DNA from: Dendrocalamus latiflorus
Lineage: Eukaryota; Streptophyta; Magnoliopsida; Poales; Poaceae
Direction: 5' to 3'
NCBI GenBank assembly: GCA_017311315.1
Contig: CM029658.1
Coordinates: forward strand, 33,581,327-33,645,326
Length of the DNA stretch: 64,000 bases
The position numbers were made by a program, and so were the translations under genes. The notes beneath the pieces were generated by a model. That model saw nothing but the letters and a program-made list of their open reading frames with translations, was not told the DNA's origin and did not search any database. Positions 1 through 10,969 of this stretch are shown here, piece by piece. Each line of letters begins with the position of its first letter. Position 1 is the first letter of the stretch.

Positions 1-2680
1 GTGAACTCTAGAGCACATGCGCGTAGCATATCTTCCAAAATTTGGTTTATTCTTTCGGTCTGTCCATCTGTTTGAGGGTGGTATGCAGTACTGAATGCTA
101 GATGGGTTCCTAAAGCATCATGTAGACTGGCCCAGAAATGCGAGGTGAATTGAGAACCTCGATCTGAGACTATTCTTTTAGGTACACCATGTAGACATAC
201 AACACGAGCCATGTATAACTCAGCCAGTTTGTCTCCCTTGTAGTTGGTCTTTACAGGGATAAAGTGGGCAACTTTGGTCAATCTATCAACTATTACCCAT
301 ATAGAATCATATCCCGATTTGGTGCGGGGTAAACCAGTTATGAAATCCATTCCCACTTCTTCCCATTTCCACTGAGGAATTTGCAGAGGTTGAAGAAGTC
401 CGGCAGGTCTCTGATGTTCAGCTTTGACCTTCTGACATACGTCACAACAGGCTACATATTCAGGAATGTCTCGCTTCATGCGAGGCCACCAATACAATGT
501 CTTCATTTCTTGATACATTTTAGTGCTGCCTGGATGTAGAGTATAAGCAGAGCTATGGGCTTCCTTGAGTATCAGGTCTTTGAGGTCCTTCTGGTGGGGA
601 ACAAAAATTCGTTTTCCATACCATAGAATTCCTTGTTTATCTTCTATCATTTTAGGGGCTTTCCCCTGGGTCATGAGACGTTTAAACTTCTGAACTCTAG
701 GGTGTCCCTTCTGGGCTGCCTTGATTTGCTCTTCAAGAGTCGGTTGCACTTCCATGGTAGCTAGAGTACCATGCTCTACTATTTCCAGATTAAGGGCTTC
801 AAATTCTCTGCAGAGCTCGGGTTGCAATTCTCTCACCATGAGGTTGTTGCAATGCGGTTTGCGACTTAGGGCATCGGCTACTACATTAGCTTTTCCGGGA
901 TGATAGTGGACGTCCAAATTGTAGTCCTTAATTAACTCCAACCATCTTCTTTGTCTTAAATTGAGGTCGGCTTGAGTGAAAATATACTTGAGGCTCTTAT
1001 GGTCCGTATAAATGTCACAGTGATTTCCAATTAAATAGTGTCGCCAAAATTTTAAGGCGTGCACTACCGAGGCTAGCTCTAAATCATGAGTTGGATAATT
1101 GTCTTCATGGGGACGAAGCTGTCTGGAGGCATATGCTACAACCTTTCCTCCTTGCATGAGCACACAGCCTAGGCCTTGGCGAGATGCATCACAATATACT
1201 TCAAAATCCTTGTGTATATCTGGCAGGACTAACACAGGGGCTGTGGTCAATTTTTGCTTTAGTTCTTGAAAACTTTTCTCACATGCTTCTGTCCACTCAT
1301 ACTTTTTCTCTTTCTTGAGTAGGTTTGTCATTGGTCTGGCTATTTTGGAAAAACCTTCTATGAAGCGTCTGTAGTATCCGGCTAGACCCAGAAAACTACG
1401 CACTTCGGTGACTGAGGTGGGCTGCTTCCATTCTAGGACTGCCTCTACTTTGGAGGGGTCGACTGCTACTCCTCCAGCGGATATGATATGCCTAAGGAAA
1501 CTAACTTCATGCAACCAAGATTCGCATTTGCTACATTTGGCATACAACTGGTGCTTCTTAAGTGTTTCGAGAACTATCCGCAGGTGTTCCTCATGTTCTT
1601 TGGTGGTCTTAGAGTAGATCAGAATGTCATCTATGAATATGACCACAAATTTGTCCAGATATTCCATAAAGATTTTGTTCATCAGGTTCATGAAATAGGT
1701 TGGGGCATTGGTCAATCCAAATGACATGACTGTATATTCAAATAGGCCATACCGGGTAGTAAAAGCTGTCTTAGGAATATCTTCTGCCCTAATCTTGAGG
1801 TGATGATACCCTGACCTTAAATCTATCTTAGAGAAGACGGTAGCCCCAGATAGTTGGTCAAACAGGTCATCTATTCGAGGCAAGGGATATTTGTTCTTGA
1901 TGGTTACTTCATTAAGGGCTCTGTAATCTACACATAATCTGGCAGAGCCATCCTTCTTTCTGACAAATAACACAGGGGAACCCCATGGAGATGAGCTGGG
2001 TCTAATAAATCCTTTGGCTTGGAGATCCTCAATTTGTGTCTTTAACTCCTCAAGTTCATCTACCGCCATTCGGTATGGTCTTTTAGCGATTGGGGCAGTA
2101 CCGGGCTTTAGGTTGATCACAAATTCTATCTCCCTATCTGGTGGCATGCCTGGCAGTTCTTCTGGAAAGACTTCTGGGTAATCATGAACTACTGGTGTTT
2201 CTTCTAATGTCTTTTCTTCAATGTGATGGATTGCGCGTCCCGACGAGGGGCGATCCACACTAACTTTTATTTTCTTTCCAGAGGCTTTGGTGAGCATTAC
2301 TTTCCTATTTGCACAGTCTAACAATCCTTGATTATTTGCTAGCCAATCCATCCCTAAAATGATGTCCAAGGTCTGAGACGGCAAGATCAAAAGGTCTGCT
2401 GGAAAATCACAATCCTCCATGGTGATTTCTACCCTAGGACTAACTAGAGTAGCTGTTAACGATCCTCCTGGGGAACTAAGTACCACAGGTTTCTTTAGTC
2501 TAAAGGTTGGCAACTTAACCTTTTCAACAAATTCCCCAGAAACAAAAGAATGCGAAGCACCAGAGTCAAACAGAACTTGTGCGGGTATCGACTTAACAGA
2601 GAACATACCCATAAGTACTCCGGTGGCATTTTGAGCATCTTCTGCAGTGACGTGGTTGACACGCCATGGTGTGGAGCTGA
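1..2680 (-). CDS. pol: pol: protease, reverse transcriptase, RNase H, integrase (partial)
   Basis: One open minus-strand frame runs from about 2680 to the window edge with no stop seen. In order it encodes an aspartic protease (motif FDSGASHSF near 2550-2580), a reverse transcriptase (catalytic motif VVIFIDDILIYSK near 1600-1660; upstream PLPRIDDLFDQLSGA), an RNase H (YCDASRQGLGCVL near 1170-1215, then TDHKSLKYIFTQ), a spacer, an integrase zinc-binding region (HPGSTKMYQEMK to CDVCQK near 410-545), and the integrase core with DFITGLP and VSDRGSQFTSHFW, cut before its end. The polyprotein would be cleaved and would copy and integrate the element. Its frame differs from gag, with the change near 2680. 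Because the visible pol is uninterrupted, the insertion may be fairly young. Confidence 0.9.
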
Positions 2681-3931
2681 CGCTGTCCTTGATGCTTGAG
2701 GTGCCTGATAATTCTTGTTTGATGCTGATGATTGAGCTCGGGATGAGGAGATTCCAGAATTAAACTTCCCTGGAGTGGCTTGGCGATCTGGGCACTGATT
2801 AGCGAAATGTCCTTTCGCTCCGCAGCTAAAGCAGTGGAGGTTAGTAGTTGTTTTGGTTGCGGAAGAATGCCCTATGGGACGGGCCACCTGAATGCCACTG
2901 TTGTTGGGGCGTGGTGCTTGGAATGGAGCTCTGGGTGCTGGCGTTACTACCTGGCGAAAAGATGAGTTGCCTTGGTATGCTGATTTGGGCTGGAAGGTGT
3001 TCTGAGGTCATTGGGCTGTCCACTTCCTCTTTCTACTGGTTTCCAAAATTTTCCTTTCATTTTCCAGGATGAGAGCCTTATTCACCAAGTGATGGAAACT
3101 GGAATGGTCGTGCAGAATCAGCTGTGCTCGCATCTCCTCGTGCATCCCTTCTAGGAATCGATCAATCTTCTCTTCTTGATTGGCTACGTCCCGTGAGGCG
3201 TAGCGAGCTAGCTGGTTGAAGCATGTGAGATACTCCAAGACAGACATATTTCCTTGCTTCAAGTTTCTAAACTCGTTCTTTTTCATCCTCATGATACCAG
3301 CTGGGACAAAGTTCTGTCTGAAAGCAGTCTTAAACTCGGCCCAGGTGATGGCAGTTTCGCCTACTGCTGACTTTGCTTCATCTTCATTGTGGTTCTCTTC
3401 GTCTTCCTGCTCTTCCTGCGGATCGTCTGTTGGATCATCCGCTTCTACTCCTTCCTCCTCTCCTTTCTCTTCTTCTTCTTGTTCTACTTCTTCATCTGAG
3501 TCGTTGCCTACGGGTTTCTTCTTTCCACGACAGGCGAGGTAGTTTTCCCACCATGCCGCCGCGGCACCTTTAAGCTGATGAGCAGCGAAGTCTACCTTGT
3601 CTTCTTCAGTGCAACGTGCAAGTCTAAGCTTCTTCTCTGTGTCACGCAGCCAATCCTCGGCTTCTAAGGGTTCATTAGCTGAGGAGAAGGTCATTGGTCG
3701 GGTTCTCAAGAAGTCAGATAAGTTGGAGTTGCGACTAGCTGCATTGGCTTGCTGACTGGATAGCATTGCCTGAAGGATCTGTGTCTGCTGTGCTAATACT
3801 TGTGCCATGGTTGGTGGTGCTGGTGGTGGTGGCGGCAGGTTCAAACCATAGCCTCTGCCTTGGCCTCTTCCACGAGCTGCGGCCCTTGGGGCTCGGCCTC
3901 TACCACGAGCAGTAGCCCTCCTGGGAGGCAT
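2660..3931 (-). pseudogene. gag: gag polyprotein with premature stop and frame shift
   Basis: I chose the ATG at 3931 (MPPRRATARGRGRAPR); the frame is open a few codons further upstream but without an ATG. The N-terminus is Arg/Gly-rich, followed by a retrotransposon gag core (AEDWLRDTEKKLRLARC, then WWENYLACRG), an acidic stretch of Glu/Asp runs near 3400-3500, the typical FNQLARYASRD region, and a CCHC zinc knuckle CFSCGAKGHFANQC near 2790-2830. A TGA at 3008-3010 lies in frame between core and knuckle. The frame then continues to about 2680, where pol switches frame. Gag packages the element's RNA in cytoplasmic particles. Readthrough or frameshifting cannot be excluded, but two lesions look like decay. 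Confidence 0.85.
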
Positions 3932-4253
3932 CTGGAACAATCTAGAGCCGATTTAGAGACTAAAAGAAAGAGGGGAAGACATATATGAGGGTATGCTAGC
4001 CCCCTATTAGCACAACAGAAAACCAAACGAAAGACAGGCAAATAAAACACAAGGCATTATGCCTATGGTAGTTCATTACATTAGGGGGGTTAGGTGTTAC
4101 ATGACAGCCGAGCACAGTGCACAGGCTTATAACAAGTCACGACACCGCATACACAATGTCTACTAACTGGGTACATAAGGGGGGATACATCTGGGGAAGT
4201 GTGCATACACACCAACAAAAGACTGCCTAGACAATACTACTGTCTAACCTACA

Positions 4254-5105
4254 TTAGTCCACCTCCGGGGACCGGGGGTGGGTCTGTCCGCAGAAGACGC
4301 AATCACCTGGAAAGCGGGAGCAGGAGACGATGCTGGGAGATCGGGAGCGAGACCGAGAAGGGCTCGATCCGTTGTTGGAGGGACGGGAGCGAGACGGGCG
4401 ACGCCCCCTGCTGGGCTCTGCGAGGGTGCCATTGGGCGGTGGGCGCACGCTCGTGCGTACTGTCAACCCGGGGCGAGGTCCCTGGCGTTGAGCCGGTGCT
4501 GGTACTGGATCTGAAGCTGGTGCTGGAGCAGGCACTGGTTCAGTTGCGGGAGCTGAGGCTGTCACTGGGGCTGTAGCTGGAGCTGGAACTGGTGCGGACA
4601 CTGGAGTTGGAGCTGGTGGCGTAGGCAGAGGGTAGGCTGTCCTGGCTCGAAGGAGCTCGAGCCCAGCCTCTGCAGCGAGCCTCTCGCGCTCCGCCGCCTG
4701 GAAGGCGATCAGGTAGCGGTTCAGTTGGGCGCTGAGGACGTCCGACTGCTGCAGGCTCGCGGTCAGGAGAATGCACAGATGCCCAATCTCCTGCATGGCG
4801 AAGGCATAGGCGGCTGACATCGCCTGCGTCAGCTGGATCTGGTGAGACAGCTGGGGGTTGTCCACCCTGTGGTCGAGGCGATCCGGAAGGAACTGCCCCT
4901 GGCGGATGCGAGGGGAATGAGCAAAAGGCGACTGCCACAACCTATCCTCGTGCACCTGGCACAGGTGAGCCACGGCGAGACGTGCCGCGTCCTGGATGGC
5001 GTCGGCGAGGTACATCCGTGGAGGCTCGGCATGGATAGTATGGGAGTGGAGCTCCCTGTTACTATCTCGCGAGTAGATGAAAACCTCCATGGTCCACAAA
5101 TCCAT
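4254..5105 (-). CDS. Extra leader ORF between PBS and gag, function unknown
   Basis: An open frame on the same strand as gag-pol occupies most of the 1.4-kb leader. The first ATG in frame is at 5105; the frame is open further up to about 5225 without an ATG. The product from that ATG is about 283 aa. It has an N-terminal folded-looking part (motifs WTMEVFIYSRDSN, YLADAIQDAARLAVAHLC), an alpha-helical middle rich in Ala/Gln/Leu (LTQAMSAAYAFAMQE), a Pro/Ala/Val-rich low-complexity linker, and a C-terminal Arg/Ser-rich tail (SPSRSRSRSPS). I do not recognise the family. Leader ORFs are known in Ogre-type elements; for a chromovirus-type element this is less usual. Translation could need splicing or leaky scanning. 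Its length and non-random composition argue against chance. Confidence 0.6.
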   Translation of the reverse strand: MDLWTMEVFIYSRDSNRELHSHTIHAEPPRMYLADAIQDAARLAVAHLCQVHEDRLWQSPFAHSPRIRQGQFLPDRLDHRVDNPQLSHQIQLTQAMSAAYAFAMQEIGHLCILLTASLQQSDVLSAQLNRYLIAFQAAERERLAAEAGLELLRARTAYPLPTPPAPTPVSAPVPAPATAPVTASAPATEPVPAPAPASDPVPAPAQRQGPRPGLTVRTSVRPPPNGTLAEPSRGRRPSRSRPSNNGSSPSRSRSRSPSIVSCSRFPGDCVFCGQTHPRSPEVD

Positions 5106-5368
5106 GCTGTGGACGTGGGTTCTCCTGCCTCGATAAACGGGCGGGCGGATGTACCCGAGACAATGCAGCAGCTGCCGCAGGATCTCGGCGAACACCAATA
5201 GATTAGAACAGATGAAAATACAAAAGAAATTTTAGATGAGTATAGAAACTAAGAGGGTTGAGTAAAGCAGTATTACGCTATATTTTTGCAAAAGTTTTAC
5301 ATAGCTTTTGTAAAAAGGGCTCAGACCTTAAATCGTGACCAGTCTAACTAAGGTTTCTACAGTCGTAT

Positions 5369-5380
5369 GCTCTGATACCA
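5369..5380 (-). other. Primer-binding site (tRNA-iMet type)
   Basis: The minus strand reads TGGTATCAGAGC, the standard complement of the 3' end of initiator tRNA-Met. It lies four bases inside the 5' LTR border at 5385. It primes minus-strand DNA synthesis and fixes the element's orientation. Confidence 0.92.
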
Positions 5381-5384
5381 GCTC

Positions 5385-8300
5385 TGTCGGACCCCAAGTT
5401 TAACACCTGGAATCCTCTATGATAACTCTGCATTATTCCCTGGATCAGTAGATAATGCTCACAGATACATCGCTGCATCATTTCATACACGATAATTTCA
5501 TACATTACAATACCAGAGTTCAAATAGACCACATCGGGCCAGGGTTACAATAGGGCCGTCAGGCCAAATGTCTTACAATACATAAAAGCGGAAGCGGAAG
5601 CGTACATAGAGTAGGGGCACAACTCACCACAGGCAAGCGACTGGGATAACCCGAGTACCAATGCTATTAATCAGGGACCTGACTAATAACGAAGGCACCC
5701 ACCAAAACTAGCCTGGTCAACTTTACTGAGGCGAGAGGCAAGACTACCGAAGCCTATTCTAATAATCACCATCTTCATTTCCTTCGGCATCCTGCTCCTC
5801 ATGGTAGGCGTAATGCTCTGGGTTCACATCTTCTGAAAGGGGGGTTAAGAGCGAGGTTGATCACAAACAACCGTGCTCCGCGAGCCAATACACAAAATGC
5901 AAATAATTATAGATGCAAGGCTGAACAAGGAAGGCTCGGGTTCTTTTATTTGCATAAAGCAGCTTTTGAAATAACCATAACTCAAAAGTCTCTATGACCT
6001 AGCATTTTTCAAGAACTTATGATTTAAATACTGGAAGTGTGCAATAATTTTATAATCCCATATACCAATCTTATGGTTACATCCACCATATTTTATGGTT
6101 ACATCCATCAGTTTTATGGTTACATCCACCAATGCTTAACTTTTTAAATAGCAGGTTACTTCCACCTTAATACCAAAACTGGAGTACATCCCTCCAGGAT
6201 AACATACCAAAGTTTTAGGTTACATCCACCTAGTAAATTTTCATACCCAACCTCCAAAAGTTTTTGAAATAGAACTAACTCGAGGAAGATTTTCATGTCT
6301 ACCCTTGATAGTGGGCACGGCTATTCGAATAGTTTGTTTAAGTACTCTGCAGAGACTGTACATCTTTACCCACAAGAGATAATCGTCTTGATGGTTCTAC
6401 ATGATTCCTTAGACATGCAGATCGAGAGAATATCACGAGGCCTTTACAATACCTCGCTCTCTAGCATATCACTCCTATGGGGTTACGTCCATAGGTTGTG
6501 CGGGATGTCCACCATAGGTTAGCGCAGTCGGACTCCGCTCTCCACATACGCTATCCTAGGCGACGTCACCTACATCCGGTGTCCCATTCCAAGTGGGGCT
6601 TTCATTACCCACCTACACACGTTCTCCGTGATATGAATAGAGAGTTCAGTAAATTATTTAGCCCAGCCTACAATATGCCAGCTTGTGGTTGTACTGTTAT
6701 ACACGGAGGGTCCACACAGGATTAAGTCCTTAAGTTGTTCGGGCGGTTCATTCCACATTCCTTGTGTTACATCCACACCCACCGTTCTTACCATCCGCCC
6801 AAACAGGTTTAGCAGATTTTAGGGTTTTGAGAAGCATAACATAAATCAACATAATTGTTTAGCCATGTACATCCCATGACTATCCCAAATCTAGTGTTCA
6901 TGATTAAAGAGTGATTATCAGGGTTACTAGAACCCTGGACTTGAAACATTTTAGCATGGCAATAATAAGTCGTATAACTACCATACCAGTGTTTACATCT
7001 AGGGCGACAAATGATCATGGGAGTTCAAATGTTACTGGTGGAGTATTATATCATTAGGTGGGCATAAGGTTGTTATCTACCTTAAGACTTACATATTTTT
7101 AGCACATAAAATAACGCATGCAATTTTTATAGTTTAAACGAACATAGTTTCACATAAAATGTAGGCGCAAAATGATCAAAGTATTGACTCGCCTGGATCG
7201 AAGGCTTGGGGGTCTTGCGCTGCTTCAAGCGGGGTCTCGTTCGCGTCGTCGAACTCTACACGGACGGGAGTACCGGAAAAACCACATAAAATAAAGAACG
7301 CCGAATAAGAATCAAACAAAACAATAAAACAACTCAAATGAACTCGGAAATGAACCAAACCAGAACCATTAAACAGGTCTTGATTTTAGAAAAATTTAGA
7401 GGTTGGTTTCGTTTAATTCGGAGTTAGGGTTTAAGAGTTATAGCGTTTCAAAGTTTTAATTGCTGGAAAATCCGAAAATAAAAGAGGGAAGTTAAACTGC
7501 TGCCGGGTGGGGCCCGAGAGGGATTAAAAAAAAGTCCGGTTATTGACCACTTAGTGGATTTGGGCATCATTTTAGTGAGCTGTTGAGCTTAGCTCTTCTC
7601 TGGCTCATCCGGCCGCAAGGGAGGCGGGCTCACCGGCGGCGGAGGGGGCTCGGAGGCGCGGCGGTGTCGGCCGAATGGGGCCACCCACTCCGGTGCGCAC
7701 CTCGGGGAGAAGCCAATCGGCCGGTCCCTGGGCCAGGCGGCGGTCGGCGGCGGCTCAAGCGGCGGCCGGAGCAGGGGAAGCAGGCGCCGGCACCTTGAGC
7801 CATGAGGGTTCAATTCCTCGGGATGGAAGCATCCACAGGTACCCATGAGCTCACCTGGGGCGTCAGTCGAGGCCGAGGGGGAGTGAGGCGGGCCGGCGGC
7901 GAGAGGGTGCTTGGCGGCGGGGGTGTGGACGGTGGCGGCTCGCTGGGAGGAGCGGCAGGGTCCGGCGAGGAGGGGACGACGCTCAGGGTGTCCGGGCGAC
8001 GCTCCACGTGCGGGGAATCGGCCCGAGGCGTCGCGCTTCGCCGGGGAGACCCGAAGCCGTCGGTGGAGGTGGAACGTGTCGTCGGCGGCCTGCGGGGCAA
8101 GAGAGAGCAATTAGCTCGTGGAGAAGAGGGGTGGGGCAAAGTCGAGCGCGGGAAAAGAGGCCCAGGGCCCTGGCGGCGACCGGAGAGGCGCGGCGGCGAG
8201 GTTTGGCCGAAGGAGCGCCCGAGACAGAGGAGGTGGCGAGCGGGGCGTTCGGGCGAGCTTCGGCGGAGGGGTGCGTGGCGCGACTCAGAGCTCCTTATGG

Positions 8301-8990
8301 AGGCCGGGAAAGGAGGCTGGGCGCCAAGGGGGAGACACGGCGACAGGGAGCCGTGCAAGCCTGTTGCACGCGAAGTGACCGCTGGCAGAGAGTACCATGG
8401 CAGCCATTGGCGTAGGGAGATGGCGCACGGCCGGGGACTCGAGAGAGGTGACGGGAGGCGCTGCCGCTGCCAGGCGCTGATGGCGAGGAGCGGTGCTGAA
8501 GACGAGGGCTGACAGCGCAATTACTCGCCGACGAAGTAGGTGGCACATGGCGACAAGGCACTGAGGCCAGGAAGGAGGATGAACGGAGATGCATTGCCAT
8601 AGGAGAAATGAAATGCTGGCTGGAAAGGCTTGGGGAGGAAAAATCCTACCATTAGCATACATACATACTCGTATATGTATACGGGTATATATACATATAT
8701 GCATGCATATATCTTTTCTTAACAATCTTAGCCTCCTGAATCCTTTAATCCATGAAGTATATTTCATATTTTGGATTTTATGAGATTAACTTGATTTTCT
8801 TCCCTGGAGATGGAGCAGGGTTTTCATTTTAGATTATTTTTGCATTTCCTAGAATATATAGATATATATATATATATACACACACATATTTGGAACCAAA
8901 AGAATAGCCAACTGAGAATAAAAGTTTTTAACTTCATTAACATACATTTGAATTTTACAATAAGCCAGGTTTTGAAAATGGGGTGTTACA
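5385..8990 (-). repeat. 5' LTR of the chromovirus-type element (3606 bp)
   Basis: The borders are TGTAACACCCC (minus-strand start, at 8990) and CCGACA (end, at 5385), next to the PBS. The LTR holds a region of repeated phrases such as GGTTACATCCACC (6050-6240) and a GC-rich gene-like block at about 7580-8520. That block is open by chance in several frames on both strands and is not annotated as a gene. A diverged relative lies at 31009-35985 in the same orientation; shared phrases include ACCGTGCTCCGCGAGCCAATACAC (here 5870s) and the terminal TGGACCC/TCGGACCCC block. The partner 3' LTR lies outside the window, so age cannot be estimated. Confidence 0.88.
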
Positions 8991-9774
8991 GCGCGGTTCC
9001 GGTGGTCCTAGGCAGCTTGCGATCGCCATGGACGCCGTTCTCATGCCATCGATCTTCCCCAACTCCCCAAGCTCCTCTCCCTCCACTTCTCTCCCTTCCT
9101 CACCTCCTCTCTGAAAATCTGCTGGCTTCCGTGGGCTTTGTGGATGGCTTAGTTGGTTCTCTTTGTTTTGGTCTATTATTGGCTGAAGGGAGGTGAGAAG
9201 AAGAGAATAGAATGACTTGGCTTCTTGCCTTTGCCTTGGTTTGGTTGTGGCCAGCTCTCGGTGGAGAGGTGAATTGGGATTGTGGCTTGAGAAAGTGCTA
9301 GCTTACTATTCTTTTGTATGGGGCCTTGGTCTTGACCCGTGGTATGGGACGTGTCTTATGCATGTGGCTGCATGTTGACTCATATGACCGTGTCTTAATG
9401 CGTGTGTGGCTGTCTGTTGGTTCATCTTAAAGGTGAGGTAAAATGGTAGAAAGGTAAGAATGGAATTTTCCGCCAGATGATGAAAACTCAAATGTAAGAT
9501 GGTGCCGACCGGCCAGGGACGGTATGCAACCTCATTTATTTTTTTATTCTTCCTTGGATTGTTTTATTTCTCGCTTTTCTTCTTTTTTGTGTTCTAGTGG
9601 TATTACAACTTGACAAAAGAATAACGAAAGTAATAACACACAATAACTTCACACATGCAAGCATCAAGAAGTTTAGGGCTCATAAGAAAAGTTTAGCAAC
9701 ATTACCAGTTAAATATCTTTCTTCTTGGTATCTTGCAAACCGCAGCTTGAACATGCTGGTAAGCGCAAATGGGT
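8991..9774. other. Intergenic stretch without a recognisable gene
   Basis: This is a low-information region directly flanking the LTR, with a CT-rich block near 9050-9110. I saw no ORF with family features. A phrase around 9503-9535 (GCCGACCGGCC then ACGGTATG) recurs at about 51944-51975 in the receptor kinase intron. Confidence 0.5.
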
Positions 9775-9858
9775 TAGGCTTAGAACCCGCCACCCTCATC
9801 TTGGAGAAAACTGCGCTAGGCTTAGAACCCGCCACCCTCATCTTGGAGAAAACAGTTT
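9775..9858. repeat. Two tandem copies of a 42-bp unit
   Basis: The unit TAGGCTTAGAACCCGCCACC and its continuation through TTGGAGAAAAC occurs twice in direct succession with period 42. A third partial phrase CTGGAGAAAAC follows the neighbouring inverted-repeat element at about 10132. Confidence 0.85.
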
Positions 9859-9860
9859 TG

Positions 9861-10124
9861 CTATTGCACATTCGACTGAATTTTTTTTATGTTTCAATCA
9901 CCTAAAATTGCACTCTCAATGAACTAAAATTGCAGTCCCCCTCAAAAAAAAAACAGCTGCAACTTTAGGTGATTCAGAGTGCAACTTCAGGTGACCTGAA
10001 ATTGCACTCTCTATCAACTAAAATTGCAACCCCCCTCCAAAAAAAATATGTGCAACTTCAGGTGATTCAAAGTACAACTTTAGGTGACTGAAACATAAAA
10101 AAATTTCAGTCGCCTGTGCAATAG
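9861..10124. mobile_element. Small inverted-repeat element (MITE-like, 264 bp)
   Basis: The ends CTATTGCACA and TGTGCAATAG are inverted, and the similarity extends about 50 bp inward (TTTTTTATGTTTCAATCACC against its complement). The interior contains two versions of the phrase AAAATTGCACTCTC...AACTAAAATTGCA followed by C- and A-runs. No ORF is present. I could not define a clear target-site duplication, so the superfamily is unassigned. It sits at the broken end of the PPR remnant. Confidence 0.65.
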
Positions 10125-10129
10125 TCTAT

Positions 10130-10969
10130 CCCTGGAGAAAACCTAAAGCACGTTCTCTGGACAGTCATTCTCATAATAGCAAGAAACCATCGCAGTCCAA
10201 ACAACAAGCCAACAACATCCTTACCCACGATACCATCCAACACACACCTTGCATCACTGACAACCCCGCACAGGTATAAGCATAGATCAGTGCTGACCCA
10301 ACAAAGGCGTTCTGGTCATGGCCCAGCTTGCACGCGCGAGCGTGCATGCCCCAGGTAAGCCATGACGCGTCCATGGCAATAACCAGCTTCAGCATCGTGG
10401 TGAGCACGGACTGGTTCACCTTGTGCCCTTCCCTCCGCAGCCTCTGAAATAGCACCGCGGACTCCTCGAACTCCCCCCAATGCGTGTGGCCCCCTGACGA
10501 GCGTGATGAAGGACACCATGTTCCGCTTTGGCATTCTGTCCTACACCCTACGCGTGCTGGCGAGGGGCCTGAGCTTCGTGTACAGGTTGAGCAGGATGTT
10601 GGCGCAGAAGAGGTTGAGCTGCGCCACGCCACCGCGCCGCGTGATGTGTACTGGCATGGCGCGGCCACCGCGGGCATCGCCGCGCGCGTTGCAGCCTTGC
10701 AGGAGCCTGGCGCACGCGAAAGAGTCTACCCTGGGGAGGGCGAGCAAGGTGAGCTCGTCCTCCAGCCACTGCAGCGCCATGTTGGCTGCGAGGCCGCGGC
10801 GGGACAGGGGATTGAGGCAGGAGAAGGTGGGGAGGAGGCGACGGTTCAGTCGTCGGAGCATCCGGCGGCGAGGGCACGCGATGCAAGAAGTTCTGCTTGG
10901 GGAGATGGGTGGCCACCGGTAAGCATGGCCTTGCCTTGCCGGTGCTGGAGGTGGAGAAGAGTAGACCAA
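10130..10969 (-). pseudogene. Pentatricopeptide-repeat (PPR) gene fragment, frameshifted
   Basis: On the minus strand the translation carries PPR-type helix pairs: DSFACARLLQGCNARGDARG, LFCANILLNLYTKL, then after a frame change EFEESAVLFQRLRREGHKVN, VLTTMLKLVIAMD, and ACKLGHDQNAFVGSALIYAY. The spacing fits 35-residue PPR units of the plant PLS type. Intact relatives act in mitochondria or plastids on organelle RNA; that is family knowledge. Here at least two frameshifts and a premature end near 10130, next to the small inverted-repeat element, show a dead fragment of about 270 codons. The N-terminal part, from about 10969 on the minus strand, could include the original start. Confidence 0.75.

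Larger units (their letters stand above)
1..8990 (-). mobile_element. Ty3/gypsy chromovirus-type LTR retrotransposon, incomplete at window edge
   Basis: Read on the minus strand the order is 5' LTR, primer-binding site, leader ORF, gag, protease, reverse transcriptase, RNase H, integrase. This PR-RT-RH-IN order is that of Ty3/gypsy. The LTR begins TGTAACACCCC and the PBS matches initiator tRNA-Met, both common in plant chromoviruses of the Tekay/Del type. The window ends inside the integrase core, so the C-terminus (where a chromodomain would be) and the 3' LTR cannot be seen, and the lineage remains an inference. Gag is broken by one stop and one frame change; the visible pol frame is open. 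Confidence 0.9.

Noticed and set aside
7583..8520. Long overlapping ORFs on both strands, GC-rich
   Set aside because: They lie inside the 5' LTR, mirror one another and have Arg/Pro/Gly composition without domains; open by GC bias.
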